From: Alphaproteobacteria bacterium
GTDB lineage: Bacteria; Pseudomonadota; Alphaproteobacteria; ATCC43930; CGMCC-115725
Assembly (NCBI GenBank): GCA_019241915.1
Contig: JAFAWI010000019.1
Span: 1-6,244 of the forward strand
Direction: 5' to 3'
DNA length: 6,244 nucleotides
The position numbers and the translations under genes are program-made. The notes beneath the pieces are model-generated. The model was not told the DNA's origin, did not search any database, and worked only from the letters and a program-made list of their open reading frames with translations. Positions 5,964-6,244 of this stretch are shown here, in pieces; position 1 is the first letter of the stretch, and each line of letters opens with the position of its first letter.

Positions 5964-6244
5964 ATGGCAGACTACGATCTCGTCATCCGCAACGGCACCG
6001 TCGTGACGGCGGCCGATACCCAGCGCTGCGACGTCGGCGTCAAGAACGGCGTTGTCGCGACGCTCGGCCGCGGGCTGGCCGCCGGGGCGCGCGAGATCGA
6101 CGCCGCTGGCAAGCTGGTGCTGCCCGGCGCGATCGACAGCCATTGCCATATCGAGCAGAAGTCCGGCTTTGGCGTGATGTGCGCCGACGATTTCTACAGC
6201 GCCACGGTCGCCGCCGCGTTCGGCGGCACCACGACGGTGATTCC
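5964..6244 (+). CDS. Dihydropyrimidinase/hydantoinase-type amidohydrolase (5' part)
   Basis: The first 93 codons of a gene that runs off the right edge. The N-terminus MADYDLVIRNGTVVTAADTQRCDVGV is the small beta-sandwich of cyclic amidases. It is followed by AAGKLVLPGAIDSHCHIEQ, where the His-x-His pair supplies two ligands of the binuclear metal centre. ADDFYSATVAAAFGGTTTVI then matches the hydantoinase/dihydropyrimidinase group, not dihydroorotase. The enzyme opens cyclic amides such as dihydrouracil or 5-substituted hydantoins in the cytosol. Full-length relatives have about 460-490 residues, so about four-fifths is missing, including the carbamylated Lys and the substrate loops; the exact substrate is open. 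The ribosome-binding site is weak (GGGG at 5951-5954). The gene is divergent from panB with a 114-bp spacer. Confidence 0.88.
   Translation, partial: MADYDLVIRNGTVVTAADTQRCDVGVKNGVVATLGRGLAAGAREIDAAGKLVLPGAIDSHCHIEQKSGFGVMCADDFYSATVAAAFGGTTTVI

Overview
The window looks like a chromosomal segment of a high-GC alphaproteobacterium, probably of the Hyphomicrobiales (Bradyrhizobium/Xanthobacteraceae-like). This rests on the strong G/C preference at third codon positions, the style of the PanB, cupin and hydantoinase proteins, and a citrate-synthase homologue with an N-terminal helix-turn-helix. No rRNA, tRNA, insertion sequence, phage gene or CRISPR array was seen. The segment reads as ordinary metabolic genome, not a mobile island.

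Layout, left to right. (1) The last 29 codons of an unidentified + strand gene (1-90). (2) A convergent, non-coding gap of about 200 bp with a perfect 14-bp palindrome. (3) A leftward pair: an HTH-citrate-synthase-like gene (2087 to 906), then, 20 bp downstream, a small membrane-anchored or secreted hypothetical protein (885 to 292). (4) An 87-bp divergent spacer with a perfect TTGATT-ACCG-AATCAA inverted repeat, leading rightward into a cupin gene (2175-2660). (5) A convergent gap of about 124 bp, then a leftward gamma-glutamyltransferase-family gene (4495 to 2785) that is split by one frameshift near 4107. (6) A divergent spacer and a small exported protein with two helical repeats (4641-4895, +). 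(7) A short convergent gap with a hairpin, then panB (5849 to 4956, leftward). (8) A divergent spacer and the first 93 codons of a dihydropyrimidinase/hydantoinase-type amidohydrolase (5964 to the window end, +).

Working together. The most concrete link is regulatory: the HTH-citrate-synthase homologue and the cupin share a spacer with an operator-like inverted repeat, which fits autoregulation or co-regulation. A second, weaker link is metabolic: PanB makes ketopantoate for pantothenate/CoA, and a true dihydropyrimidinase in the divergent position would lie on a route to beta-alanine, the other pantothenate precursor. The hydantoinase substrate cannot be fixed from this fragment.

Two observations deserve most attention. 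The citrate-synthase homologue has Gln where the family has its second catalytic His (GFGH motif), while the other catalytic positions are intact. The gamma-glutamyltransferase is intact on both sides of a single frameshift, so it is either a very recent pseudogene or a sequencing/assembly error. I did not find convincing evidence of an undescribed multi-gene system.
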